The notes beneath the pieces were generated by a model. The model did no database searches. It saw nothing but the letters and a program-made list of their open reading frames with translations, and was not told the DNA's origin. Below are positions 1-12,700 of a stretch of DNA of 64,000 bases, one piece after another. The DNA comes from Bryoerythrophyllum caledonicum (lineage: Eukaryota > Streptophyta > Bryopsida > Pottiales > Pottiaceae), in the NCBI GenBank assembly GCA_963971425.1, contig OZ020521.1, positions 1,366,501 through 1,430,500 on the forward strand, given 5' to 3'. Every line of letters begins with the position of its first letter. Position 1 is the first letter of the stretch. The position numbers and the translations under genes are program-made.

Positions 1-954
1 CATAGCAATTTAAGTAGAGTACATCCTCGCAAAACCTAGGTTGATAAAGCATGAAAACGACATGAAAACATCACCCTAAACTCTCACAACCCTCTCAAAA
101 ACCATTTCTAAAGAAACATGAAAGAGAACATCAACGTGTACACACACAACTTCAACAATTCAAAACCAAACATACACATTGATGGGGTGGAGGCGTTGGA
201 AGGTGGCTACCATCACTGAATATGGGGGGCAAAGAATGTAGCGGCACCATCATGAAGCAACTGCCAAAAAAAACCACTGTGTTCTTAAAAAACGGGCAAC
301 TGGAGAGAGGAGAAACCGAGCAAGAGGAGGGAGACCGGGCGGGCAGGGTCATTCGCTGGCGGGGAATTTTTTGGGCACGCCGGGCAACGGGCTGGCAGGC
401 TAAAGCCCGGCCACCAAGCCTCACCCCGACAAGGGTGCAGCGTCAAGCCACTCACCAGGGTGAAATAACGCCATCCCATAATAGTCACCACTACTATGGA
501 ATTATCATGTAATCCATTACAGTAGTGGATAAGCTTAAAATAGATTCAATACGTTGAACATACATGGATGAGAATTGAGAGATGTGGATCCAAACAACCC
601 ATATTCTATGACAAGCTTCCATTTACCATTAATATGTACTAACAAAACATTTCTGGCAGTTCATTTGAAATTAAATCAGCTACAGCAATGAACACTTTTG
701 TTCTGGTCGATAGTTAGGAATTCATAACAAGGCACAAGCTGCAGTTCCAAAATACCAACTTGAAGTTCCTGAAATGTTATTAAAAGTCTACAAACCCAGC
801 TGCAGGAGGGCCTTTCTATGTGAGAAAATGATATTGCAAAGAAACAAGAAAGAACATACATGTTACATTACCACACACCTCCATCATACATAAACAGAAA
901 TGGAACATGCTACAAAAGGCTCAAGGGACTGGCAATGCCTGGGCCTCCGAGGCT
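1..954. other. 3' flank of the S28 peptidase gene, no gene seen
   Basis: No reading frame here has recognisable homology. The strand downstream of the peptidase stop codon probably holds its 3' UTR and poly(A) region, but I see no unambiguous polyadenylation signal. The short frames at 152-512 overlap on both strands and look like chance. Confidence 0.5.
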
Positions 955-3900
955 TCAAAGGTTGAAGGCAGGGTCTTGGTGGAGCCACATGCGGATGTAT
1001 TCCGCAATTTGTTGCCTGGCTCTGTGCACTTCATTGGGCTTGGCACACTTGGTAGCATCCCCTGGTGCCAACCACAACAGAAGAATCAGAACAGGCAGTC
1101 AGCTTTAGGATTTAGGGTTTCAGACTCCACAGTTGAGCGTCCCAAGTCACGTACCTTGGATTTGGAAAGGAGACTGAGGGCAACCGCGCAAATCCGACCC
1201 GTGCCCACAATTATGACAATCCATGATCATGGCAGGCGCTGCTCCACACAAGCCACAAAGTTCCCGACCTTGTTAGAATGCGCATGCTGCGAGGAAGAGG
1301 CACACCTTTTCAATCTCAACGCCTCGTCATGAAAACCACACAACAACCTCCCTTTCTGTGTGCCACTCACCCCCAGGTGATGATCTCTGCTTGGACGCGT
1401 GACGCCATGGATCCTGAGAGCCATTGGTAAAGAAGATGTTTGTCGCTGCAGCACATCACAGGTCAAATTCATCATGTCAGCCTCCCATTCCACATCACAC
1501 CTTTTGAGCGGTTATTGGCTAGCACAACATGTTTCACATGCTTGACATGCCCCACAGATTGCTTTAGACTGAAACTATTCTACATGACTTCAACGTCGAT
1601 TGGAATGCACGGCGAATTTGGGTGTGGAACAGTGTCATACCAGTGATTCCAGAGCCGCCATAATAAAGATTTGTGATGTCAACTTCCGGATATGTGCCAT
1701 TTCCGAATACATTTGCGCACAGGTCCAGATGATACCTGCCACACGGAACCGCAAAATGTTATTTTTTGTACTCACGCCCAAAACAACACTTCCGCCTCCT
1801 GTTCTATACCAGTGTAAGTATATAAATATAGCCCTGACATTTTTGCTTGCAGTAATAAGGTACGTGTTAAAATGTTGCTCACTTCTCGTCTACGCCAGGA
1901 GAGCGAATGCTGTTCTGCTCAGGAGCAACCTGAAAGTATGCAACTTCCGTGCAGACTTGATACCACCATTGACGGTCACCTGAACCCAATCACACACGTC
2001 GAAGTCGTCGCACAACAATACATGAGGCCAAGGAAATGAAACTTCCGTGACCGCAATTACACTGGCTAATTTCAAACAATCAAACGAGTCTAGAATAGTC
2101 AGTAACAGATGAGCGTGCAGAGCATATGTCAAAAACACGCAAACTTCACGTGCAATGCTCATCTCTAACTGATACAACCTCAGCAATCATACTGAAGATT
2201 CTTTCACCCACCAGAATCTGGCCCAGATTTAGTGAGTTTCAAATACTCTTGGTCGTAGCTCTGAGGACTTGCACCAAAAGTGCCGAAAAAAAAGGTTTCC
2301 ACAAATTCAGCATATGCACCCTGCAATGAAATGCACGAGTACTGAATTAGGTTCAGAAGAGGACAACAGTAGCACCTCCAACCAGCTACTACGACCTAGG
2401 GACTCAACGGTTCGCCCAAAACTTTCCTGCTGCAATCAAGGTTGTTGAAACGCTGATAGATCATGACAACAACAAACGACTAGATGATTGCAAAAGGATT
2501 TTTGAAACGGCCCTATGAAGTGGATAATTCTGGCAGTGAAAGAAAATAGGAAAGGTAATGCGAAGGGTGTAGTATTTACCACTATATCTTGACCTTGACC
2601 CGGCGTATGTGCGGCTACAAGCGGGAGACACAGAATGTCAGGGTTGCCATACTGGAACTGCAAGATACGCCAAAAGATTAAACGCCAAGGTGAGAGTAAT
2701 TTGATAGAGGCACGGCTTGGCATCGGTAAGAGAGTCCTCTAAGTCTTAGAAGAATGAGAAAAGTCGACCTTTGAATGAAAAATGATTCACAAAACCTGAT
2801 GAGCTTAGAATCGAAGGGGAAACCCTAATTAGAAACATTTCTGCTGAGAGTCAGAATTAACTTACAGCTTCGGCTGCTGCGTCGGCAAGAAGATAGCGAA
2901 AGTCTCCGTCGTTTTGAAGCTTCACCAAATGACATTGCACAGGATGAGCCATCCATTCAGGTGCAACGAAGAAACAAGAGATCCATGGTGTTCAACCAAG
3001 GGAGAGGACGGACCTGCTCTACTCCAAATAGTGCCTTAATTTTGCGAGGATTGGCGGCCAGTTGTACGTCCACCAGTCGCGTGACTTCACGAAGAGCACT
3101 TGCACAGGCTGGTCCCGCTGATGCCGCAACCTAGGACGATGACGCGTTTCCAATGCTTTAGTATCCGACGTGCCGAGAACATGAAGCCCTCCAAACCGTA
3201 CGATAGAGTTCAGGAAGAAGGGCGGAAAAATTCGCAACGGAAGAGCGAGGCATACCTGCTCATCAAACGCAGTGTAGTTGTGGACCGCCAGAACCACTCC
3301 GGAGCTGGAGAGACTACCGCGAACCAGATGCGGAAATTTCAGCCGGAACCACGCACTCAAGGCTCCCGGGTACGACACCCCGAACACAAACCAGGGATTG
3401 TCTTCTCCGGTGGTTCGGTTGAACTCCTTGTTGACCAGATCCTGCACCACCAGGAAAGGATTCAATGCACGCATCCTCTCCCCGACGCCTAGAATCCCAA
3501 TCAGAAGAATGCGTACCTGGTAGAAATTGCGGAAGGATGCCAGATCAAAGAGCGCCTGCTTGGACGACAGGTACTGGAGATTGTCAGTGGTGAGCTCCGC
3601 GAAGGGGGAGCTCTCGCCATAGTACCGGTGCTCCAGGCTCACGATGGCGGCCCCGAATTGCTTGGCCAGCACCTGCAACACAGAAAAGAAACGCGTGAAC
3701 TACTGACAAGGGAGAAAGGAGGAAGCGGATGAAGCAGTGCGAACCACAAGGTAGTCGTTGGAGATGCCGGAGCAGGTGCCCTCGCCGCAGATGCGGAGGA
3801 AGATGGGCGCGGTGGTCGGGTGGCGGAAGAAGGAGTGGAAGCGGTAGTAGCGCTGGGGGAAGGCGCGGCGGTCCTGCGAAGCGAAGTGGTCGAGGCGCTG

Positions 3901-4092
3901 CGAGAACCAGAAGGGCTCCCGCGTGACGTAGTAGTCGTCGGGGGAGTTAGCCGGGAGAGACGCACGGTGCGGGAGCGGGGGGCGAAGGAACGCGGGCGCA
4001 GCGAGGGCGCCGAGGCCATAGCACAGGCACGCCACCACAACGACAAGGCCCCGCAGCAAGAGAGGCGCCATTGCTGCCATCGCTTGCGACAT
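955..4092 (-). CDS. Lysosomal/vacuolar Pro-X carboxypeptidase-like serine peptidase (family S28), 12 exons
   Basis: Family S28 enzymes remove a C-terminal residue after proline, usually in the acidic vacuole or secretory path. Exons I can thread on the minus strand: 3745-4092, 3517-3672, 3256-3441, 3014-3130, 2866-2919, 2580-2657, 2212-2320, 1883-1979, 1641-1735, 1371-1445, 1155-1238 and 955-1061. Every junction keeps phase and the sum is 1506 bp, or 501 residues, normal for the family. Visible are a hydrophobic signal peptide (about residues 11-32), the nucleophile Ser191 in FGVSYPGA, Asp425 in NGSQDPWRHAS, His451 in CHNCGHG, and family blocks such as SLEHRYYGESSPF, FQYGNPD and WWYQVCTEVAYFQVAP. 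Introns 1 and 2 are only 72 and 75 bp. The donor after exon 4 (GTCCGT) is weak. I chose the ATG at 4092 because it places the signal peptide first. An in-frame ATG at 4173 with GCCATGG context would add 27 residues. The gene looks intact; the exon model is inferred from homology. Confidence 0.9.
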
Positions 4093-4173
4093 TACATATG
4101 CCGAGGCGATTACACCCGCCTCTGCTTGTACCCTGTTTGGGAGCCCAGGCCCACCACGCTCCTCACTGGCCAT

Positions 4174-6344
4174 GGCGCTCACGTGCCAGCGACATGCACA
4201 GACGATGCTGCATCAGCTTTTGCTCCTGGCAGGGAAAGGTCCTGCATCAGAGAAGCTCTGAATGTGGGTCTTGGTCTGCCTCGGACATGTCCTGAGCTGC
4301 AATTCTGTTGCACTGCCATCGTTCTATCTTGAACCTGTGCTGAAGATGTCTGAATAAGGTCTGATTGTGTCGTAATTGGCTGAGAGGATAGCTATCTCAG
4401 AGTCTACCACAAAAGAGATCATTCTTGGTGCCGATTCTCTGACCTCAAATATCATCAAAATGCGCGTATTTCATGTGCTTATCTCCTCTGTTACGCTGCA
4501 CAAGCTTCTCTGATAACGTTCCTTCTTAGTTCATACCCGTTAATAAGTAACCTGATTGTCAAGCAAGTCTTGGATGGTTCGGTGGCATTCAGAACGCATC
4601 CGCAGTTATTTTATCCCTGGTTAATGCCACAATTTCGTGCGTGATTGGCAAGAAGTAGCTAGCCAGGCTTGAGATCATTCAATTTCGAGCTGTCGACGTG
4701 ATGTTTTCGATCAGCGTTTTTTTTGGGATGAACACTGTTTTAGGTGCTACTGTGTGTATAATATTGTTCTAGAATCACACACAAAAATCAATATAGTCAA
4801 TTCAAACACTGACGTGATGATCAAGAGAGTCCCTGACAGCTCCGCTACACCTTATTCACATTTCCTGCTGATAACTACAACGCCTGTACTTTACAAGGTC
4901 GAAGCTGCGCGCGGCTTGAGGGTCAAGAATGAAATCGTTCAGGGCAGGCTCATTTTGGATCCGAGGTCCATTTGATTCTTTCCTTCCGCGCCCACAGAAA
5001 TTGCCTTCCGAACGGCGGAGTGCACTGACAACAAGAACCTGCTAGCAAGAATGATGCTGCAGTTCACATCACACAGTTTCAGCTTCAGATAATAGGATGC
5101 CCCTGATTACTAATACTACTCTTAAGAGATATTCATGAGCGAGCCTCTCAACTAGAATCCTTATCCAGTATTGAAAAGCTTCGTGGTCTTTGAACTCAAG
5201 TTACAATTCGTTTTTAGGTAGAGGCACCCAGTTCCGTTCACTTAAGTCAGTTGGGGACTCAATGACATTGTATGTCAAAAACATTTATGTAGAGATGCGG
5301 AATTAGGAATGAAACCCATCAAAGATTTTTCAAATTTAATCACAAATATTTTGGAATTGATATAGAATTTAAAAGCCCACAAACCACTGGAGTCCATAAT
5401 CAAACAATAGAGTAGGTGAGATTTGGTGCCCTCCTTTGACCAATGCCAACAAGTGAGAGTGAGTGAAAGAGAGAAGACATGCCATGAATAACCAACTCAT
5501 GGAGGGTACCCAATGTTGATCAACCTTGTTCGACTTTCGAGGCAAAGCCACCAATGAGAGCTCAATTGACGTGGAGCAATCCAAAATTGTACACTTTCAT
5601 GACCCAATGCCGATAATGACTCGAGTTTTCAAAAATTTGAGTTATCGGTTTTGGGTTGCTTCATGCACCATTTCATGCATTTACCATTTTCATGCACCAT
5701 GCCATGCATACTCTATTGACCGGAATTGGGTGGCCAATTAGAATTGGATGCCTCTACCTTAGTCATCTTTGAAAGTTTTATAAATTCAGAATCAAAATTG
5801 AGACCATTGGAACCTATCCAAACTGGAAGACGACCCCCTAGAGGAAAATTGTCCTTCAGAGATTTAAGGTAGTAGTCATGATGGTAAAATGTTGTCTCGT
5901 GCACAATTTATTTTTTTCTTCATTTATTAATATTTGGCATGAGATTTTTTTGCATTTGATTAATTTGTGTATCGTCCATATGAGGATGTTGTGTTTTTTA
6001 TTTTGAATTTATGTTGGCTATTTTTTGGATAGGCAAGCCTTGCCACTAAAGGCATGACAAAGACGGGAATGCACCTCTACCCGCCTCGCCCACCTGTCAC
6101 TTGAGTGCCCCCCACTATGATACCCAAAGTTTGCAAGAGTGAGTGTGAATGCGTGAGAGGATTTAAAATTGTAGGATTAAGGGCTTATGGGTTTAGGGTG
6201 TAAAGTAAACATGCACACACATAACACATAAGGTATTGGACGGGTCCAGTATCGAGCAGAAGCATTGAGTGGCAGGCGAGCAAAAGCAAGCCATGTTTTT
6301 TCCCGCCCTTAATGACAAAGATGGGCGAGGGAGGTAACTAGATA
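4174..6344. other. Upstream flank of the peptidase gene, no gene seen
   Basis: This stretch should contain the promoter of the peptidase gene at its left edge. I see no frame with homology, no terminal inverted repeat pair and no clear tandem array. The short frames at 4754-4975 and 5526-5741 have no supporting features. Confidence 0.45.
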
Positions 6345-6500
6345 TCAATTGGTGCAAAGGGCCTTGGACTTAAACTTAGCCCAGGGCGAACCGACCCATC
6401 GTTTCCCCTCGTGGGATGAAAGAGTCAGTTGCAGCTGTAGAGGTATCATCTCTCCCAGCTGGCCAGGTGGTCAAACCCCAGCCGGCTAGCAGTATTTGAG
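6345..6500 (-). repeat. Dispersed repeat, copy 1 (SINE-like?)
   Basis: Read on the minus strand, this stretch matches 60025-60165 on the plus strand. Both copies share GGGTTTGACCAC, a GCTGGGAG block, CCTCTA followed by AGCTGCAA, and CATCCCACGAGGGG in the same order. The other copy continues into a tail that resembles the 3' end of the large LINE of this window. It could be a SINE or an old LINE tail. No target duplication is visible. Confidence 0.55.
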
Positions 6501-6590
6501 TTTCTGGCAACAACAATAGTAACAACAATAGCCTTTGCTATTCGTGAGTCTTTTGTTCCACCAAACCGGTGTCTTTGCCTCAAGTCTGCT

Positions 6591-7478
6591 TCACATATCA
6601 TCATCTCCCCTCCACGAATCTCCTCCATTGGAATCATTGACCGACATTATTTTCTTCAAGTCGTCCGCTGAGTCGCTACTGCTAGTGCTAGAATCTGAAT
6701 CACCCTTATTGGACAAGAAACCACTACTGCGGGAACTGTTGGAGTCTTCATCATCTGAGTCCCCCGTCCTTGAAACATCATCGTCAGGCTTGTCTTTGCT
6801 CTCTCTATGCTCGTCACCGTTGTCTTTTGATTTGTCTCCTCGTTCCAAGTTTTGCATTGTTTTCTTCTCCAGACTACCGTAAGAGTGTATGCATGCATAC
6901 TCCATCTCGCCACTCGTAGGTGCTCGTCCAAACTTCGCCTTTTGCACATCCAGTTGCCACTATATACTGTGAGAAGCAATGTTCCGTACACAATTCACGG
7001 CTCTGGACTTACAGTAATGCCATAGTTATTGCACACCTGAAAGACCTTATACTTCACGTTCTTAAAAACACTTAAAGCAATACAAACATGTATGATGGTA
7101 CATTATGATATTCAAAACCTACCATTCTCATAGTAAGCCAATGCATGCACACACAGAAGTGGACCTGGATTTTGTAATCAAGGAACTCACATTGACTTCA
7201 TTCCTCAAACACAACTACTACCAAAATATCTCAAAACTATATATTAAACTTCAAGCATAGCTTGTACACGCTTAAGTGAATACCTCAACTGGTCCTTCAT
7301 AATATTCTACGTACGTTTCTCCATTACTTATTCTTTTCCAAGTATTCTGCTGGATTCCTTCTGTAGTTTTGTTCCTATACAAAATTCCACTGAGGAAGTC
7401 CACTCTCAAATGGACATTCCCACCCACAAAATGTAAAAACTCCATTCGAAACCATGGTACCTTTCCACTCTCAGACAC
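6591..7478 (-). CDS. Probable downstream exons of the Transposase_24-like gene, acidic C-terminus
   Basis: Two exon-like segments on the minus strand. The first, 7284-7478, has an acceptor TTAG before GTGTCTGAG and a donor GAG/GTATTC, and encodes 65 residues beginning VSESGKVPWFRMEF. The second, 6591-6959, has an acceptor TAG before TGGCAACTG, begins WQLDVQKAKFGRAPTSGEME and ends in a Ser/Asp-rich tail with a stop at 6591. GRAPTSGEM resembles a short motif common near the C-terminus of plant Ptta/En/Spm proteins. The segments lie downstream of, and on the same strand as, the interrupted gene at 7610-9461, so I read them as its later exons. The splice structure is inferred and a link exon may be missing. 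Confidence 0.4.
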
Positions 7479-7609
7479 CTAAGTCAGAATGTAATAGATG
7501 CTCATTGCTACGGTTAGAATGGTGTACAAACTAGGACATTCATGAAACACCAGAAGACCAATTCAACAAATACAAATACATTGACAACCCCCCCATAATC
7601 CCCATAACC

Positions 7610-9461
7610 CCCTCTGCCTAGCCGATGCGTACATCCATGCGTCTCCATGCGTGCATCTCCGACAAGTTTGTATTTCAGACTCTTCTCTTTCTTCTTCAGA
7701 ACCGACAAATTGTTCCAAATACGGCGCCATGACTCCAATGAGCAGCCTAGTGGTTTTGCCACAAGCACTACAAGAAAACCAACCCAATGTGACTGGATGT
7801 GACTAAGCGCATATGACTGCGTAGTCACCTCAGTCATTGGTTTAGTCTAAAATCAGTCCTAAGAGGGTCCAGTCATGCACTAGTCATATATGTAGTCATA
7901 TTTTTGAGGACCTTGGTGGGAACGGCTACGGGAACGGGACATATGTTCTCCTGCCCGGTTCCCAGAGTCATGCTCTGAGTGCTTACTATGTGTAGTCATA
8001 GTAATGTAGTCATATGGTAAGGGTAATTGGTTTATATATGACTTATTGTAGTAAGAGAGTTGGTTTGGGTGACTACACGCAATCATGTAGTAAATAACCT
8101 GACTAGTAGTAGTCATATAATAATATATGAGAGCATACATTTGAAACATGTAATCACATTTATCCCATATTCTTTGCAAACAAGTCACATATTCTCTCTT
8201 ATTTAGAGATGCTTCTTCCTTGTGTACTTTCAAGCAATTTGGGAGAAGGGATGGCAGACATAGAAGGTTTGGAAGTTGGGGTGCTTGTTGGGTGCTAGTT
8301 TGCTACAATTGAGGCTTACAATACTTGATTCAGCATCGTTCAGGCACATCAATCAGGGTCAACAATCAGGCACAGGTACTATATTGAGCTTTTTCCTTTT
8401 TTCTTTAATCTTTAAAAATCTCACTACAATTCGTCACAGCATTCAAAAGCTATTTCAATATTCGTGACTATGGGTAGTCTAATAGAAGTCACTCAAAAGA
8501 GTCCTATTCTCCAAACTCAATGTATGACTCAATACGTGCAAGATCTCATTACTATGCGCAGTGATAAAACCAATCATGTAGTAACTGATACCTCACTACA
8601 TTTAGTCATACCATTTGGAAGCTATTTGAGTATTTGTGACTTGGGGTTGCCAATTAGATGTGACTCCAAAGAGTCACGTTCTCCCAACTCAATGAATGAC
8701 TCAATTTAGTCACCATCTCACTACTATGCGTAGTGATAAAACCAGTATTATGTTGACTTATACCTCACTAGAAATAGTCATTCATTCAGTCACTATTTAC
8801 ATATGGATGACTACGTGTAGTCATACATATATGACTATATAGAGTCATGTGGACCCAAGTCCCACTGCAGGTCCCGTTTTGAGGTCCCAAAACACTATGG
8901 GAACGCAGTATTGGGAACAAGAAGTGTCCGATATGACCCCCAGTCAGATTGTTCGAAGCGACTAAGTCAAAATGACTAGAAACAGTGCTGGTCACATTTT
9001 GGTTTATGCCCAACTGTAGTCATAAAACCTAGTCACATTGGGCTGGATTTCTTGTAGTGAAGGCCCGGGTCCATCTGCTTTTCGAAACTCTTCTTCAATC
9101 GAGTATTCTTCTCGCGCAGATTTTTGCCAATCGCCTTCGTAACTGCATTAGTCTCCAAATGTCTTGGGAACTTCGTCCGCACATGCATCATGAAGCGCCC
9201 TTTCACCTTGCGACTCTGTTTGTTCCAATCCATATGCCATGGAAAGACCCTTGCGACTTTGTCAACCACTACCTTTTTCATGAACTTCCAATACTCACTT
9301 GTGGGATGGCCAATGTCGTTCACCTCGCACATTGGAGTCTCCCCCAAATTCCCCCAAAACTCTCCACATTGTCGCGCCGCAGTTGCTTCCTCGCTTTTAA
9401 CGCCAGTGGAATTCTTCCTTCCTCGACCTTTTTGCCTCTTCTTTTTGTTTTTTTTTGGCAT
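7610..9461 (-). pseudogene. Transposase_24-like (Ptta/En/Spm) gene split by a CACTA element
   Basis: The upstream part, 9060-9461, starts at an ATG with a basic stretch (MPKKNKKKRQKGRG) and contains RKVKGRFMMHVRTKF and GKNLREKNTRLKKSF, matching the layout of the plant Ptta/En/Spm transposase domain. The downstream part, 7610-7762, contains KPLGCSLESWRRIW and THRLGRGGYG, the usual W...HxLGRxGY end of that domain. The two parts are in the same frame when the 1,294-bp CACTA insertion and one AAG target copy are skipped: the joint is a Leu codon. With the insertion in place the frame ends 8 codons inside the element. The family call rests on motif pattern only; the protein may be a domesticated or transposon-borne gene. 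Confidence 0.6.
7766..9059. mobile_element. Non-autonomous CACTA (CMC/EnSpm) element 1
   Basis: The left end reads CACTACAAGAAAACCAACCC and the right end is its near-perfect inverse, ending GGATTTCTTGTAGTG. Both ends continue into CAATGTGACT. The 3-bp target duplication AAG lies at 7763-7765 and 9060-9062. The interior is 1,294 bp, has no transposase, and is packed with TAGTCATA / GACTAYRYRTAGTC motifs, as expected of CACTA subterminal repeats. An internal tandem duplication of period about 172 bp lies near 8448-8765. It splits the Transposase_24-like gene. Confidence 0.9.
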
Positions 9462-10077
9462 TTCCAGAGAAAGTAAACACTTGCGTTTACTTTTAGAAGT
9501 GAAGTCTACTTCAAGATTGCCACTATAAATATTGTCCTACTCCGGTTCTTGTTTCTTCAACTGCCTTGCTCTGTCAGCGCCCTTCATACGCCTTCAATCT
9601 CCATCAGCTGAGGAGTTGCCAACCTCCTTTGCACTTGCTTCCGTCCCATCCTTATGCACCTTCTTGCCCCTTCCGCCTCTCCCTTCTACTACACGCTGGT
9701 CTTCGACTGCGATTGCTTCCCGCTCCTTTTTTTCCAACTTTATCCCTCTTACTTTTAATCTTCTTCCATGACCTAGGTTTCTAGAACCCTCCGCCTACAA
9801 TCTCCTACCCGACTTTTGTTCAATCTCCCTCCTGCACTATTTCTTCTGATTCAATTTCAGGGTGTATCGCCACCATTGTACATGTGCAAAATTGTTGCAC
9901 CGCTACACTTTATACAAGAGACGTGGGGCATGCCACTCGTAAAGTCGTTGCTCCTATGTTTGCACCCATCTTCTCCCAAGCGAGTGTCATCAAAAAAAGG
10001 AGTCCGTGAGTTTTGACAAAAGCTGGCAGGTCCTCTCTCGACAAATTTTTGAGAACTTCCCACGCTTTCTCTAAACT

Positions 10078-10548
10078 CTACTTTACCTCTAGGAAGATTG
10101 GTGACGGGCCATTGGTAACATCATGAGAGTTCCTGGCCGTTGTGTTCCAAGCTACATTAACATGGTCGCTTGGTGAAGACCTGGTGGTCCCGTATGCTCC
10201 TTCCGCCTTGTTCGCGCCGCGGCGAACTGAATTCGTCATTGTCTCTTGTGCTCTATCCACCCTTTTGGTGTCGCCACCAAGTGAACTCCTTACCGTGCCA
10301 TGTGCTACACGTGCTCTGGTTTGTGGAACTCCATCCGGAGAAGCCAGCGGCATCAGCAGCCCACGCATCTCAATAATATCCAAGGTTTTGGGCCCCTCCT
10401 CTCGTCGACGCTCCTCTGTTTCCATCAAAGGTGCCTTCACACACTGTGGAGCCTCAACCGGAGAAGAGAACTTCGTACGACTCCTCATCAATATTAGTAT
10501 TGTGCGTCTTTCTTCGGCCTCACTCTGAGTCTTCGCCCTCTCTATCAT
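10078..10548 (-). CDS. Hypothetical 156-aa basic, disordered ORF
   Basis: An open frame on the minus strand, rich in Arg, Glu and Ser, with no recognised domain. It lies about 600 bp upstream of the Transposase_24-like gene on the same strand and could be an upstream exon of that gene. A plus-strand frame of 128 codons overlaps it, so coding is uncertain. No signal peptide, membrane segment or catalytic motif is visible. Confidence 0.25.
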   Translation of the reverse strand: MIERAKTQSEAEERRTILILMRSRTKFSSPVEAPQCVKAPLMETEERRREEGPKTLDIIEMRGLLMPLASPDGVPQTRARVAHGTVRSSLGGDTKRVDRAQETMTNSVRRGANKAEGAYGTTRSSPSDHVNVAWNTTARNSHDVTNGPSPIFLEVK

Positions 10549-11544
10549 TTCCTTTTCCGATCCATGGACATTGGATCTTCAGATAAATGCCCGTGAAATC
10601 ACACGTCCAAAGCAGAATATCCGGGAACTCTCGTTTTCTCTGTGTCAGATAGCGTCACTTTCGACAAGTGTCGTAGTCTAGTGGTTCGTTATTTTCAAAA
10701 TTAACCAAAATTAAACTTAAGCGAGCCCACCTAACCAGATTGTTTCCAGGGATTTTTATCGTGCATCAAGCTCTTTAAACAACACTTCACACTTAATACC
10801 TTAGCACATCCCGGAGGATGGCTTCCCCGGTACCTTAATAATTGATCACAAGTAACCACAAGTATTTCAGTTAAACTCTGTTGAGCGTCAGAGTAGTTTC
10901 CTAGTAAGTTTTTATAGTGCCCGGAAAGACAACATTCCACGGGAATCGTTGGAACTCGTCCATTGCAAGGATAATAACTCCAGAATTATCCGGACTCATG
11001 CTTTGCCGGGATCACTCCCGGTGTACTAAGAGGGGGGATATCACCCCTCTTTCCCACCAATCTAAACACTTCCCACTTAAGGGAGGCTATCATAAATAGC
11101 CATGGGCTTCCCGGATGCCATCTGATAAAGCAACTCTTCCCGGTCCCACTAGTGAAGGGTCTGGAGCATAAATTCCCGATCTCACTCCACCTATCTAACC
11201 TGGATATCCTACACCCTCGGAATGTCTCTACCCACACTCAATCACATAACACACAACAAGTCACAACCTTGCACACCTAGCAAAGACACACTAGGAGGAC
11301 TCAACTCTCTCCTGGTTGTCGTAATACGTGTTGGCAAGTATTCACATCTTTACACAAAAGATACCCTAAGGTATTCGTTCCTATAGAGAATCATCGACAA
11401 CTACAACCACTAACAACAAGCCTAGATTTATACAATGCTAAATATACCACAATAGATATATAAAAAGAAAGAAAAGTAAGGTTTAGACCACAAGGTTCGA
11501 GCGTTAATTACACCAACCCCCCCCCGCTCTCCATACAGGTGCCT
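10549..11544. other. Non-coding stretch, no gene seen
   Basis: Frames here are short and conflicting. The sequence has a moderate C-rich bias with repeated CCCGG-type words, like the neighbouring repeats, and probably belongs to the same unresolved retroelement-like region that continues to about 15 kb. Confidence 0.35.
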
Positions 11545-11695
11545 TCCCCGGGTAGGAGCCTACTTTGTCTAGACGGGAAGGACCCTCGGATAGGAGCCTG
11601 CTTGGCCCGGATGGAAGAAGGATCCTCGGGTAGGATCCTACTGGGCCCGGATGGGAGAAGGATCCTTGGTTAGGATCCTACTTGGCCCGATTTTA
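11545..11695. repeat. 40-bp tandem repeat, about four units
   Basis: Units share GGTAGGATCCTACTTGGCCC with variants and repeat at 40-bp spacing (starts near 11546, 11586, 11626 and 11666). Each unit holds GATCC and GGCCCGG words. No coding role is visible. Confidence 0.75.
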
Positions 11696-12492
11696 GTTAG
11701 TCTAATCTTATAGCTTTATACATATGTACACTATAGACGTCCGGTGTACGTTAGCATCCGGTTAGGATATATCACCACGACTGATGGTCCGTAAATTCAC
11801 AGAGATTTTTGTACTGACGCAAGTAACGACTATCCTTCCTCACATTCTCTCCAATTGCTACTATTCACTCACTTGGAATGGTTGTGGTTTCACTGGGGTT
11901 TCCTGTAAAGGGGTTAAGGCTTGGACCTTAAAGACTACACTACTCTCGTGGCAAGCACGTGGTTTACCTACCTACCATCCGAGCTGTTAGTCCTTCTTTT
12001 ACCTCGAAACGATTAAAAGAGTATTATCTAGTTGGTCCACATAGACATCCGTACAAGGAACCACCGACTCTACTCATTTTCTTCAGTGAACAAAGTCCTC
12101 CTCCTATCACTCCAATAGATCTTAGCACGAAGGGGTTAGTTGGATCTCCTTCGTTCTCTCAAGATAATTCGAGCTTTTAGAGTAGTCCTTGGTTATAGCC
12201 GTATAGACAACCGCACAAGGGATCAAACCAGGTTCTACTTAGTCTTTAGTACATAGTCTTAGGTTCAGTCCTCCCCAATAGAAATCCGCACAAAGGACAA
12301 GACTAAAATCAAATTTGACGCTAAAGTAATGTTACATTCCTATGGATCAACCATCCGACCAAAGGTTGATGCATCCGAGATCTAGAATACGTCCTCACAA
12401 CCAGCTACATCCTGCCACCAAAAGGTCACACAAGACATATCAAGACTCCTTAATCATCCGTCACTCCCCCCTCGTCATTCGTTAAACATTTA

Positions 12493-12700
12493 TTGTCTCA
12501 CATGTTATTCCCATCCTACGTTAACTAGTTCTATATGATGGCACAAGGAAACGACACCAAACGGTTAATTTCAGATTCACGCCTCTTCAACCCTCTCGTT
12601 GTCTCACCTGTTATTCCCACCCTATCTAACTATTCTAACTGATGGAGCAAGGAAACAACAACGAGAAGATTAGAACAAGTTGAGGAGCGGACTACTTGAA
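12493..12700. repeat. 106-bp tandem duplication
   Basis: TTGTCTCAC-TGTTATTCCCA recurs at 12493 and 12599, followed in both copies by a block ending GCAAGGAAAC. The copies are diverged. The surrounding 11.7-13.07 kb has no recognisable gene. Confidence 0.6.

Noticed and set aside
3100-4332. Plus-strand frames over the peptidase exons
   Set aside because: GC-rich antisense shadows of the S28 exons with no homology of their own.
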